From JAGQIB01 sp041393395 (GTDB taxonomy: Bacteria > ARS69): DNA of 64,000 bases. This document shows positions 51,487 to 60,588 of the stretch, in pieces. Where the stretch lies: positions 806,001 to 870,000 of the forward strand of contig JAWKKG010000003.1 of assembly GCA_041393395.1 (NCBI GenBank), given 5' to 3'. The position numbers were made by a program, and so were the translations under genes. How positions within the stretch are numbered: position 1 is the first letter of the stretch; each line of letters opens with the position of its first letter. The notes beneath the pieces are model-generated. The model saw only the letters and a list, made by a program, of their open reading frames with translations. It ran no database searches and was not told the origin of the DNA.

Positions 51487-54006
51487 ATGACGGACACCGA
51501 GGCGCGCGAGATGCAGGAGCTCAGCCTGCTCGAGTTCCGCACCGGAGACGTACCCGAGGGCGCAGCGGCGCGCCGCCCTCCCCGGTCCGCGAAGCCCGCG
51601 GACGCCCGCTCGCTCGAGACGTCGCTCCGGCGGTTCACGCTCGGCGGCGTGGCGGCGCAGGCGGGAGAGTCGGCGGAGCGATTCGTGCCGGCGGCGCTGT
51701 ACCCGTGGCTCTCGCGCGGTCAGGTGCGCGGCGACTATCCGCTGTTCCTGGCGCTGCCGAGGGACGGACGGGAGGAACTGGTCGTGGCGCCGCTCGCGAC
51801 GTTGCTCCGGACGGCGCTCGATCGTCTCGTGCCCACCGCCTCCGAGGAGCGGGAATCGCTCGAGCGCACGGTGGCGCAGCTCGAGCGTTCGCTGCGGGCT
51901 CGACTCGCGGAGGCCGCCGGTCCGGTGGACGCGGACGCGATCCTGGCCGGGGCCGGCCGCGAGATCCTCGAGTCGCAGGCGATCGCCGGCGACGAGCGGG
52001 ATGATCTGCGCGATCAGTGGGACGCACTGCTCGCGGCGCTGCCGGATGGCGGGTTCCTGGTGGACTTCAGTGAAGACGTCTCGCTGCACCTGCTCGTGCT
52101 CGCGGCGCTGCGGAGCGTGGGGCCGCGGCGGGCGGAGTTCGTGCGGGAAGCGCGCGACCTCGCGAGTCGAGTGCGCGGTCTCCTCCGCGCCGACGAGGCA
52201 CGTGGCGACTCCGGCGTGCCCGCGTCGGATCACAAGCTCGGCGGCCGGCTCGGCTCCGCGGCGGCGGGACGGCTCGATCCTTCGCGGTTCGCGGACATCA
52301 CGAGCCACCGGCACCGCAAGGCGGGGCTCGGCGACGAACGCCGGCAGGCGCTGGAGCGCGCCGCGGAACGGCTCGAGTCGCTGACGTTCGAGGGCGAGCC
52401 CGTGCTCGTCCTGGTGCACGACGGAACGCGCGGGTTCGCGTCGGCGGAGCCGGCGGGAGCGCGGGTCGACGTGGTGGGTGAGAATCCCGCCCGGGCCGCG
52501 GTGGCCGCCTTCGCGGACCATGCCTCCCCGTGGCTCGACGTCTTCCGCGCGGTGCGACTCGCGCGACTCGAGCTGTCCGGTCGCCTCGATCCCTCGCGTC
52601 ACGTGCCCGCGCTCCAGGATCTCGCGCTCGACGGTCTCCGGGAGTCGGAGATCGCCGTGTTGCCGGTGGTGGCCGCGGTGGAGGAGGGCGATCGTCTCGG
52701 CGGGCCGGAGGCCGGTTCGCTCTCGCGCGTGCTGCTCTCCGACTGGCCGATCCAGATTCTCGCGGTCGTCGAGCCGGGGCGGGTCCCGTTCCTGCTCGGC
52801 GAGGAACCTCAAGTCGAGCGCCTCGAGCTCGCCTACCTCGGCCTGTCGCATCGCCACGCGTTCGTGCAGCAGTCGGCGTCGGCGCGGCCGGAGCATCTGA
52901 TGGAAGGATTCCTCCGCGCGCTCGATCGACCTCGCCCGGGACTGCACGTACTCGCGCGCAGTGTCGGCGCCGCGCTCGACGCGGAGGCCGCGCTCGAGAG
53001 CCGGGCGCATCCGTTCTTCCGCTACGATCCGGACCGGGGAACGACCTGGGCCGGGCGGCTCGACTTCTCCGGCAACCCGTCGCCCGAAATGGACTGGATG
53101 TCGCGCCGGATCTCGGTGTCGGAATCGCCGGAGGACGGCACGGCTTCCGACCTCCTCGAGCTGCCGTTCACGTTCGCGGACTACGCGCTGCTCGACACGG
53201 AGCTGGACGCCCATTTCCGTCCGGTCCCGGATGGCGTGCCCGACGAAGCGCTCATCGGCATCGACACGTACCTCGGCCTGTCGGAAGACGATCAGCTTCG
53301 CCGCATCCCGACGGTGTGGGGCGTGGACGACGAAGGTTGCCTTCGTCGGCTGGCCGTGACCCGGCGGCTCGCGCGCGTCACCGCGCGCCGCCTCGACTTC
53401 TGGCGCACGATGCAGGAGCTCGCCGGCGTGAAGAACGCCTACGTGGAGGAGGCGGTTCGGCGGGTGCGCGCGGAGATCGAAGCGCGATTCGCCGAGGAGC
53501 GCGCGACGCTGGAGGCCGGGCACGCGAAGGCGCTGCGCGAGACGGAGCGGACCGCGGTGCAGGCCGCGATGTCGCGACTCGCGCGTCGGCTCCTCGATCT
53601 GGACCTCGCAGCCGGCCTCGAAGCGAAGTCGGCCCCCGTGGCGTCCGCCGCGGTGCCTTCCCCTCCGGCCGCCGCTGCCCCGAGCGAGTCGGAGAAGACG
53701 GAAGCGCCCGCGGCGGAGCCGCCTCCGCCGGCTGCCGTCGCCGCACCGCGACCGGAGGTCGAGGATCCCTGGATCGACTCGCCGCTCTGCACGACGTGCA
53801 ACGACTGCATCAATCTGAACTCACTGCTCTTCGTGTACGACTCGAACAAGCAGGCCACGATCGGGGACGCCACGAAGGGCACGTACGCCCAGCTCGTGCT
53901 GGCCGCGGAGAAGTGCCCGGCGCGTTGCATCCACCCGGGAACTCCGCGCGATCCGAACGAGCCGAATCTGCCGGAGCTCGTGCAACGAGCGGAACGCTTC
54001 CGGTAG
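51487..54006 (+). CDS. PFOR-like protein with C-terminal ferredoxin domain (Rnf-operon associated)
   Basis: This 839-residue protein is not a known Rnf or Kor subunit. Its middle (about 410-560) has AYLGLSHRHAFVQQSASARP and AHPFFRYDPDRGTTWAGRLD. These parallel the thiamine-binding beta domain of giant pyruvate:ferredoxin oxidoreductases, but no GDG/N thiamine motif remains. A conserved helical block (FADYALLDTELDAHF, RRLDFWRTMQELAGVKNAYV) and a long charged helix follow, then a Pro/Ala linker. The C-terminal ferredoxin-like domain has cysteines 768, 771, 774, 810 and 814 (CTTCNDC and KCPARC). I infer an electron carrier or scaffold linking KorAB to RnfB. The start is ATG after GAGGAGG. Confidence 0.65.
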   Translation: MTDTEAREMQELSLLEFRTGDVPEGAAARRPPRSAKPADARSLETSLRRFTLGGVAAQAGESAERFVPAALYPWLSRGQVRGDYPLFLALPRDGREELVVAPLATLLRTALDRLVPTASEERESLERTVAQLERSLRARLAEAAGPVDADAILAGAGREILESQAIAGDERDDLRDQWDALLAALPDGGFLVDFSEDVSLHLLVLAALRSVGPRRAEFVREARDLASRVRGLLRADEARGDSGVPASDHKLGGRLGSAAAGRLDPSRFADITSHRHRKAGLGDERRQALERAAERLESLTFEGEPVLVLVHDGTRGFASAEPAGARVDVVGENPARAAVAAFADHASPWLDVFRAVRLARLELSGRLDPSRHVPALQDLALDGLRESEIAVLPVVAAVEEGDRLGGPEAGSLSRVLLSDWPIQILAVVEPGRVPFLLGEEPQVERLELAYLGLSHRHAFVQQSASARPEHLMEGFLRALDRPRPGLHVLARSVGAALDAEAALESRAHPFFRYDPDRGTTWAGRLDFSGNPSPEMDWMSRRISVSESPEDGTASDLLELPFTFADYALLDTELDAHFRPVPDGVPDEALIGIDTYLGLSEDDQLRRIPTVWGVDDEGCLRRLAVTRRLARVTARRLDFWRTMQELAGVKNAYVEEAVRRVRAEIEARFAEERATLEAGHAKALRETERTAVQAAMSRLARRLLDLDLAAGLEAKSAPVASAAVPSPPAAAAPSESEKTEAPAAEPPPPAAVAAPRPEVEDPWIDSPLCTTCNDCINLNSLLFVYDSNKQATIGDATKGTYAQLVLAAEKCPARCIHPGTPRDPNEPNLPELVQRAERFR

Positions 54007-54025
54007 GAGTGCCGAGGGAGGGCGC

Positions 54026-54862
54026 ATGGGCGACGTCGTGGTCGGGGCGAGCATCCTCGGAGGACTCGGTCTCCTCTTCGGGACCGTGCTGGCCGTGTCC
54101 TACCGGTACCTCCGGGTGCCGGAGGATCCGCGGCTCGGCGACGTGGAGGGGATGCTCCCGGGCAACAACTGCGGTGCGTGCGGAGAGCCGGGGTGCGCCG
54201 CGTTCGCGGTGAGCCTGCTCGCGGGCAAGACGACGCCCGGCAAGTGCACCGTCTCGAGTCCCGAGAACGTCGAGGAGCTCGCCACGTTCCTCGGCGTGGA
54301 CGCCGGGCGCGGCGAGAAGCTCGTGGCGCGGCTGCACTGCGCCGGTGGGCGCGCGCAGGCGAAGCAGATCGCGGAGTACGAGGGCTTCGAGAGCTGCCGC
54401 GCGGCGGCGCTCGTGGGCGGAGGCGGGAAGGGCTGCTCCTGGGGATGCCTCGGACTCGCGGACTGCGAGCGCGCGTGCACGTTCGGCGCCATCACCATGA
54501 ACTCGAACGGGCTCCCCGTCGTCGACGTGAACAAGTGCACCGCCTGCAACGACTGCGTCGTGGTGTGTCCGCGGGACCTGTTCGAGCTCCTCCCGCTCCG
54601 CAAGCCGCTGCTCGTGCAGTGCCGCGTGCCGCTCGAAGGCGCGGCCGCACGCGCGCTGTGCACCGCGGCCTGCGACGCGTGCGGTCGCTGCGCGCAGGAT
54701 GCGCCGACCGGCGTCGTACAGATGGATGGCGGCTTGCCCCGCGTGGACTACGACCGGGACTCGGGCCCGGAGGCCACCTGGCGTTGTCCGACCCGGGCGA
54801 TCCGTTGGGTCCCGGCCAACCAGTTCCTCGAAGATCGTGAGGTGTCGCGTGAGCTTTCTTGA
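54026..54862 (+). CDS. rnfB: Rnf complex subunit B (iron-sulfur)
   Basis: RnfB is the soluble-facing iron-sulfur subunit of the Rnf ion-translocating ferredoxin:NAD+ oxidoreductase and is the likely entry point for ferredoxin electrons. The 278-residue protein has one N-terminal membrane helix (about 5-27), the Fe-S domain GNNCGACGEPGCAAF, and a ferredoxin region with CSWGCLGLADCERAC and CTACNDCVVVC. A third site (CDACGRCAQDA) follows, where the last cysteine is altered. The ATG has GAGGGAGG upstream. Instead of ending the operon as in rnfCDGEAB, it precedes rnfC and is flanked on both sides by giant PFOR-like genes. Its end overlaps the next gene by 14 bases. Confidence 0.93.
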   Translation: MGDVVVGASILGGLGLLFGTVLAVSYRYLRVPEDPRLGDVEGMLPGNNCGACGEPGCAAFAVSLLAGKTTPGKCTVSSPENVEELATFLGVDAGRGEKLVARLHCAGGRAQAKQIAEYEGFESCRAAALVGGGGKGCSWGCLGLADCERACTFGAITMNSNGLPVVDVNKCTACNDCVVVCPRDLFELLPLRKPLLVQCRVPLEGAAARALCTAACDACGRCAQDAPTGVVQMDGGLPRVDYDRDSGPEATWRCPTRAIRWVPANQFLEDREVSRELS

Positions 54863-57800
54863 TCGCTGGCGAGCGCGCAGTGCCACTCCGCCCGCGGCGC
54901 CGCCCGCGCCGCCCGCGACCGCCCAGCTCGGTGGTCTTGCCGCGGTGAAGGCGGTGGACTCCCTGGCCACGGCCCCGGATCCGGATTCGACCCTCGCGCA
55001 TGCGTTCGGCCGCGCGCTGGCCGGTGCGCGGGCCACGTGCTGGCTCGACGGCGATCTGGATGGCGCGGCGGATCGGCTGCGGGTGGCGGCCGCCCGTCGT
55101 GTGCCGCTCGTCTCCCACGTGGTGACGAACGCCGCGATCTCTCACGCGCGGCCCGACGGGGGCGGCCACGACGACGTCTGGACGCTCGCCGACGCGGGCG
55201 CGTTCGTCCTCTTCGCCCGTGATGGGCAGGAAGCGGTGGATCTCTCGCTCGTTGCGCGGCGTGCTGCGGAGCGCGCGCTCGTCCCGGCCGTGGTCGTGCA
55301 GGATCGAGAGACGGCGAATCGCGAGGAATCGATCGAGATGCCCGCGAAGGAAACCGTGCTCGCGTACCTCGGCCATCCGGAGGAGGGCATCGTGACCCCC
55401 ACGCCGGAGCAGGCGGTGCTGTTCGGCGAGACCCGGCGTCGGGTGCCGCGCTGGCTCGACCCCGAGGCCCCCGCGCTCTTCGGCGCGAAGCTCGACGGCG
55501 CGACCTTCCCCCTCGGCGCCGCGGCGCGGCGCGCCTACGCGGCGGGACCGCTCGCGGCGTCGCTCGGCGAAGCGTTCGACACGCTGCGACCGCTCACGGG
55601 ACGCGGCCTCGGTCCCGTGGTCGGGGAGACCGTCGGCGCGTCGCTCGTGCTGGTCGGCATGGGAACGCACGCGCACGTCGCCGAGCGGGTGGCGCACCGG
55701 TTGCGCGGGCAGGGGATCCGGGCGGGATGGCTCGGCATTCGCGTACTGCGTCCGTTCCCGGTCGACGAGGTCGTGGAGCGGCTCGCGAGTGCGCGCGACG
55801 TGCTCGTGCTCGAGCGCGCGAACGCCTGGCTCGCCTCCGAGCCCCGGCTCACGGCAGAGGTGCGCGCCGCGGGAGTCGGCGGCCGCTTGATCTCCGCGAT
55901 CGCGGGCTTCGGCGGGGCGGAAGTCCTCGAGGAGGACCTGCTCGAGCTCGCCCGCACGTTCGACGACCGCACCGGACCCGTCTGGGTCGGCGCGGACTTC
56001 GCACCGGACCTGCGCTCGGATCCCAAGCGGGCCGCGATCCGCGAGGAACTGGGACGGGCGTTCCCGGGCGCGGAGCGCCACGGGGTGCGCGCCGACCGCG
56101 TCTCCGATCGTGCTCCCGGAGACGTCCTGGTGCCACCGGCCCGGGCCCGTCGAGTTCCCGAGAACGCCGCGCCCTGGTCGTCGTTGCCGAGCGCCTGGGA
56201 CGGATTCGTTCGCCCGTGGAGCGAAGGCCGCGCCGCGGCGCTCGCGCCGGATCCGCTGCTCGCGCTCGCCGCATTGCCGGCGGGGGCGGGGGCTTTGCGG
56301 CCGGTCGCGAACGTATCCGGTCAGCTGCCCGCGTTCGATCCCGCCGCCTGCACGGGCTGCGGTCGTTGCTGGGTGAGCTGCCCGCACGGAGCGATCGAAC
56401 CGGTGGTCACCGGAGTGACCGGCCTCCTGAACGAGGGAATGCGCCTCGCGCGCGAGCAGGGCGGATCGGTCGACGTGCTCCGTTCCGTGTCTTCGAAGCT
56501 CGCGCGCGAGGTCGAAGCGCGGCTCGCGGCGGCGGACGCCCCGGCCACTTTCGGCGACGCGCTGGAGCAGGCGTTCCGCGCGATCGAGGGCGCGGTGCCG
56601 GACGAACGGCGGGCGAACGTCGCGGCCGCGGTCTCGGCCGTCGGTGCGGCGATCGGGGCGCTGGAGGTCGCGCGACCGGAGGCGCTGGAGGGAAGCGTCG
56701 CGTCGATCGTCGTCGATCCGGATGCCTGCACGGGGTGCGGGATCTGCGTGGCCGAGTGTGAGCCCGCGGCCCTGCGACTCGAGGAGGCCACGGCGGAGTC
56801 GGCCGGCGCGATGCGCGCGCGGACCGATCTCGCGCTCTCGCTGGCCCCGACGGACGCGGCACTCCGGGAACGCCTCGCCGCTCGCGACGACGTGGGCGTC
56901 GCGGCAGCCACGTGGCTCGATCCGCATGCGCGTCACGCGCTCGGTCCCGGCGATGCCGCGCCGGCCGGTTCGCCGGCGCGCCTGGGCCTGCGTCTCGCGC
57001 TCGGCGCGCTGAGCGCGGCGCAGGCGCAACGCGACGTCGAAGCGCGGGCGCGGGTCCGCGCGGTCCGCGAGCGCGCCGCCGAATCGATCCGGCACGCCAT
57101 GCTCGACGTCGTGCCGACCGGAGATCTGGACGCGATCTCCCGCGGTCTGGAGTCGCTCGGCGGCCGCGACGTGGACGTCGCGGCGCTCGTGTCGCGGCTC
57201 GAGGAAGCCGTGGAGACCGGTCCGGTGAATGCCGAGCGCCTCGCCCGCGTGGTGGATCGCGCGAAGTCCGTCGTGGATCTCGACGAGCGCCTCGCGCGCG
57301 CGACCGGACCCGGTCGCCGCACGTACGTGGTCGTGGCGGACCGTGATCTCGCGGAGTGGATCGCGACGTTCCCGGCGCAGCCGTTCCCCGGCCCGACGAT
57401 CGTGGATCTGGACGGTGCCGGAATCGCGACCGCGTCCGGGCTGCTCGACGAGATCGCGCGGGAGACCGTGGAGAACGCGCGCGCGATCCGTCGCGTGGAG
57501 CACGCGTTGACGGGATCGGCCGCGCCCGACCCGCAGGACCTTCCCGCCCGGTTCGAGGACCTGCGGCCCGAGGAACAGGCGCTGGCACCGCGGGTGGTGC
57601 TGCTCCTGGACGACGAGTCGTGGACGCAGCGACGCGGCGGCGCGATCGAGGCGTTGCTCGCGCGGCGGTTGCCGCTCGCGGTGGTCGTGACGGCGGGGAG
57701 CGCCGGGAGCGACGCGGGGCGGAGCGAGCTCGCGCTGCTCGCGGCGGCCGGTCGCGACGCGTTCGTGGTGCAGGACACGGTGGCGGATCCGGACCCGCTC

Positions 57801-58217
57801 GTGCGCGCGATTCGCGACGCGGCGACGAAGGGCGGCCCGCTGCTCGTCCGTGTGTTCGCGCCGCCGTCGGACGGAGAGGCGGCCGCCGCGCTGGAGCGGA
57901 TCCGGGAGCGGCGTGACGCCGGTGAGTTCGTTCCGTTCGTGTCGTCGCCGTCGGCGCAGGCACCGCTCGGCACGATCACGCTGCGGGACGGCATCGCGTC
58001 ACCGACCCGCGACGTCCTGCTGCTGCTCGCCGGCAGTGCCGGGCCTGCAATCGAGCGCGCGCGTGACGAGGCCCGCGACGAAGAACGTCGGCGCGCGGTG
58101 GGCGAGCGCTCCACCGCGCTGGATGCCGCCACGCGCGACACGCAATCCGCGCTGGTCGAGCGGCTGGAACGTCGCCTGATGGCGCTCGCCGGCCCGGATT
58201 CCGAGGACGACGCATGA
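54849..58217 (+). CDS. Giant PFOR-like iron-sulfur protein lacking thiamine motifs (Rnf-operon associated)
   Basis: This 1122-residue protein is built like a pyruvate:ferredoxin oxidoreductase. Residues 45-165 resemble domain I (pyrimidine side). Residues 250-340 resemble the swivel domain II (GASLVLVGMGTHAHVAERV, GIRVLRPFPVDEVVERL). Two [4Fe-4S] motifs follow at C501-C511 (CTGCGRCWVSCP) and C627-C637 (CTGCGICVAEC). Residues about 800-1050 resemble the beta domain (ELALLAAAGRDAFVVQDTVA, GGPLLVRVFAPP). Where a working enzyme has GDG and a later N motif, this protein reads LLDDESW and TAGSAGSD, so thiamine pyrophosphate binding is unlikely. The GTG start is set by AGGTG five bases upstream, inside rnfB; its stop overlaps rnfC by ATGA. 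It looks like a repurposed electron-transfer subunit of Rnf. Confidence 0.75.
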   Translation: MSFLDRWRARSATPPAAPPAPPATAQLGGLAAVKAVDSLATAPDPDSTLAHAFGRALAGARATCWLDGDLDGAADRLRVAAARRVPLVSHVVTNAAISHARPDGGGHDDVWTLADAGAFVLFARDGQEAVDLSLVARRAAERALVPAVVVQDRETANREESIEMPAKETVLAYLGHPEEGIVTPTPEQAVLFGETRRRVPRWLDPEAPALFGAKLDGATFPLGAAARRAYAAGPLAASLGEAFDTLRPLTGRGLGPVVGETVGASLVLVGMGTHAHVAERVAHRLRGQGIRAGWLGIRVLRPFPVDEVVERLASARDVLVLERANAWLASEPRLTAEVRAAGVGGRLISAIAGFGGAEVLEEDLLELARTFDDRTGPVWVGADFAPDLRSDPKRAAIREELGRAFPGAERHGVRADRVSDRAPGDVLVPPARARRVPENAAPWSSLPSAWDGFVRPWSEGRAAALAPDPLLALAALPAGAGALRPVANVSGQLPAFDPAACTGCGRCWVSCPHGAIEPVVTGVTGLLNEGMRLAREQGGSVDVLRSVSSKLAREVEARLAAADAPATFGDALEQAFRAIEGAVPDERRANVAAAVSAVGAAIGALEVARPEALEGSVASIVVDPDACTGCGICVAECEPAALRLEEATAESAGAMRARTDLALSLAPTDAALRERLAARDDVGVAAATWLDPHARHALGPGDAAPAGSPARLGLRLALGALSAAQAQRDVEARARVRAVRERAAESIRHAMLDVVPTGDLDAISRGLESLGGRDVDVAALVSRLEEAVETGPVNAERLARVVDRAKSVVDLDERLARATGPGRRTYVVVADRDLAEWIATFPAQPFPGPTIVDLDGAGIATASGLLDEIARETVENARAIRRVEHALTGSAAPDPQDLPARFEDLRPEEQALAPRVVLLLDDESWTQRRGGAIEALLARRLPLAVVVTAGSAGSDAGRSELALLAAAGRDAFVVQDTVADPDPLVRAIRDAATKGGPLLVRVFAPPSDGEAAAALERIRERRDAGEFVPFVSSPSAQAPLGTITLRDGIASPTRDVLLLLAGSAGPAIERARDEARDEERRRAVGERSTALDAATRDTQSALVERLERRLMALAGPDSEDDA

Positions 58218-59551
58218 AGACGTTCCAGCACGGGGTGCATCCTGCGGAGCACAAGGACGCGACCGCCGACTCGCCGACCCGTCGACTCCCGTTCGCCGCG
58301 CACTACGTACTCCCGCTCGCGCAGCACGGGGGACGTCCGTCGAAGGCGATCGTGACGCCGGGTGTGCGCGTCGAGCGCGGGGATCCGGTCGCGGAGCCCG
58401 ACGGGTTCGTCTCCACCACGCTGTGCGCGCCGGTGGCGGGTACGGTGACCGCGGTGGAACGTCGCCGGCATCCTTCCGGCGCCATGGTCGACGCGATCGA
58501 GATCGCGGCCGACCCGTGGTCGCCGCAGCGACTCCCCTCCCGGGAGCCGCTCGACTGGGCGGCGATGCCGCTCGAGGAGTTCGTGACGCAGGTGCAGCGC
58601 GCCGGCATCGTGGGGCTCGGCGGGGCCGCGTTCCCCTCGCACGTGAAGTACAAGGTGCCGGAGGGACGCAAGCTCGAGCGGCTTGCGGTGAACGGCTGCG
58701 AGTGCGAACCGTATCTCACGTGCGATCACCGTCTCATGGTCGAGCGACCCGAGGCGGTCGTGCGCGGGGCGATGATTCTCGGCGCCAAGCTCGGCGTTCG
58801 CGAGATCGTGGTCGGCGTGGAGGCGAACAAGCCGGACGGTATTGCGGCGCTCGAGCGGGCGGCGAAGGAGGCGGCGGGCTCCACGGACGGTCCGACCGTC
58901 GACGTGGTGCCGCTCGACGTGAAGTATCCGCAAGGCGCGGAGAAGATGCTCATCCGCGCGCTGTGGCGGGAAGAGGTGCCGGCCGGGAAGCTGCCGCTCG
59001 ACCTCGGCGTCCTCGTGAACAACGTGCAGACGATGGCCGCCCTCGCGGACTGGTTCGACGCGGGCGTTCCCCTGATCGAGCGCTGGCTCACCGTGTCGGG
59101 ACCGGGCGTGCGCGAGCCGGCGAACCTCGTCGTGCCGATCGGCACGTCGGTGCGGGACATCCTGCACCACTGCGGCGGTCTGCTGCCCGAAGCGCGGGAG
59201 GTCGTGCTCGGCGGTCCGATGATGGGCCAGCCGCTCGCCACCCTGGACGTTCCGGTGCTCAAGGGGACGTCCGGGATCCTCGCGTTCACGGAGGCGCGCG
59301 CGGCGCGGCCGACCGAGTATGCGTGCCTGAAGTGCGGGCGGTGTCTGGAGGCGTGCTCGAACTTCCTGAACCCGTCGCGCCTCGCGCGGCTGGCGCGCGC
59401 CGGCCGGTTCGACGACATGGACCGCGCGTTCGCGATGGACTGCATGGAGTGCGGCGCGTGCTCGTGGTCCTGCCCGTCGAACATCCCGATCGTGCAGCTG
59501 ATCCGCGTGGCGAAGTCCGAGATCCGGAAGCACGGAAAGGGCAAGAAGTGA
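58214..59551 (+). CDS. rnfC: Rnf complex subunit C (NADH/FMN subunit)
   Basis: RnfC is the peripheral subunit that binds NADH, FMN and two [4Fe-4S] clusters and completes the ferredoxin-to-NAD+ path. The 445-residue protein has the barrel-sandwich N-terminus, the flavin/NADH motif GIVGLGGAAFPSHVKY, NGCECEPYLTCD, and two cluster motifs, CLKCGRCLEAC and CMECGACSWSCPSNIP. The length is near the shorter Rnf C forms, without a long repetitive tail. ATGA overlap with the giant PFOR-like gene upstream and GTGA overlap with rnfD downstream fix both ends and tie the PFOR-like gene into the operon. Confidence 0.96.
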   Translation: MKTFQHGVHPAEHKDATADSPTRRLPFAAHYVLPLAQHGGRPSKAIVTPGVRVERGDPVAEPDGFVSTTLCAPVAGTVTAVERRRHPSGAMVDAIEIAADPWSPQRLPSREPLDWAAMPLEEFVTQVQRAGIVGLGGAAFPSHVKYKVPEGRKLERLAVNGCECEPYLTCDHRLMVERPEAVVRGAMILGAKLGVREIVVGVEANKPDGIAALERAAKEAAGSTDGPTVDVVPLDVKYPQGAEKMLIRALWREEVPAGKLPLDLGVLVNNVQTMAALADWFDAGVPLIERWLTVSGPGVREPANLVVPIGTSVRDILHHCGGLLPEAREVVLGGPMMGQPLATLDVPVLKGTSGILAFTEARAARPTEYACLKCGRCLEACSNFLNPSRLARLARAGRFDDMDRAFAMDCMECGACSWSCPSNIPIVQLIRVAKSEIRKHGKGKK

Positions 59552-60588
59552 GCGATCTGGCCTCGCGGGAACACGAACCCGACTCGCTGATCCTCCGGGC
59601 GGCGCCGTACGTCTCGCGTTCCCTGACCACGCCGCGCCTCATGACCGAGGTGCTGATCGCGCTCGTGCCGGTCGTCGCGGCGGCCGTCGTGTTCTTCGGT
59701 CCCTCGGCGTTGCTCGTCCTCGCGGCCTCCACGCTCGGGTCGGTGCTCGCGGAGTGGGCGTTCGGCGGCCGGCGCGGTTTCGCCGCCGCGTTCCGCGACG
59801 GAAGCGCGCCGCTCACGGGCTTGCTGCTGGGTCTCACGTTGCCTCCGGCGATCCCGCTGTGGATGGCCGTTCTCGGCGGCGCCGTCGCGATCGCGCTCGG
59901 GAAGACGGTTTTCGGGGGGCTCGGGCAGAACGTCTTCAATCCGGCTCTGGTGGGCCGCGCGTTCCTGCAGGCGGCGTTCCCCACCGTGCTCACCACCTGG
60001 TCGCCTCCGGCCGGCGAGGCCACGCCGTGGCTCGCCTGGCGCGCGACGAACTTCGCGTTCCCTTTTCTCTCTCGTCCGGGCGTCGACGCCGTGACCGCCG
60101 CGACGCCGCTCTCGCTCGCGAAGTTCCAGGGCGTGACCACCGCGGTGCCGTCCCTCCTGAGCGGACACACGGCGGGATCGCTCGGCGAGACGAGTGCCGG
60201 ACTGCTGCTCCTGCTCGGTCTCGTGATGGCGGTGCGCCGTCTGTTCGACTGGAGGATCCCGCTCGCGATCCTGCTCGCGGTGGCGGCGTTCGGCGGGTTG
60301 CTGCACGTGCTGCTGCCGGCGCGCTGCCCGTCGCCGCTGTTCCTGCTGTTCTCCGGCGGGTTGCTCCTCGGCGCCGTGTTCATGGCGACGGATCCCGTCA
60401 CGTCGCCGGTGACGCCGCGCGGCGCGTGGGTGTTCGGCGCGGGGATCGGGGTGCTCGTGGTGCTGATCCGGCTGTTCGGCGGACTGCCGGAGGGCGTGAT
60501 GTACGCGGTCCTGCTGATGAACGCGATGGTCCCGCACGTGGATCGATGGACGCAGCCGCGGCCGTTCGGACGGGGGAGGGCGGCATGA
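59548..60588 (+). CDS. rnfD: Rnf complex subunit D (membrane flavoprotein)
   Basis: This 346-residue integral membrane subunit has about nine or ten helices and is homologous to NqrB. It starts with the family segment LRAAPYVSRSLTTPRLMTEV and carries GLGQNVFNPALVGRAF and DAVTAATPLSLAKF. The threonine in the last motif is the place where the family carries covalent FMN; the usual S/T-G-A-T here reads T-A-A-T, a small deviation. MATDPVTSPVTPRG near the C-terminus is also typical. The GTG start overlaps the rnfC stop. Confidence 0.94.
   Translation: MSDLASREHEPDSLILRAAPYVSRSLTTPRLMTEVLIALVPVVAAAVVFFGPSALLVLAASTLGSVLAEWAFGGRRGFAAAFRDGSAPLTGLLLGLTLPPAIPLWMAVLGGAVAIALGKTVFGGLGQNVFNPALVGRAFLQAAFPTVLTTWSPPAGEATPWLAWRATNFAFPFLSRPGVDAVTAATPLSLAKFQGVTTAVPSLLSGHTAGSLGETSAGLLLLLGLVMAVRRLFDWRIPLAILLAVAAFGGLLHVLLPARCPSPLFLLFSGGLLLGAVFMATDPVTSPVTPRGAWVFGAGIGVLVVLIRLFGGLPEGVMYAVLLMNAMVPHVDRWTQPRPFGRGRAA

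Noticed and set aside
50443..53523. 1026-codon minus-strand frame opposite korB and the 839-residue gene
   Set aside because: KorB and the ferredoxin-tailed protein are supported by motifs and overlaps. The antisense frame has none.
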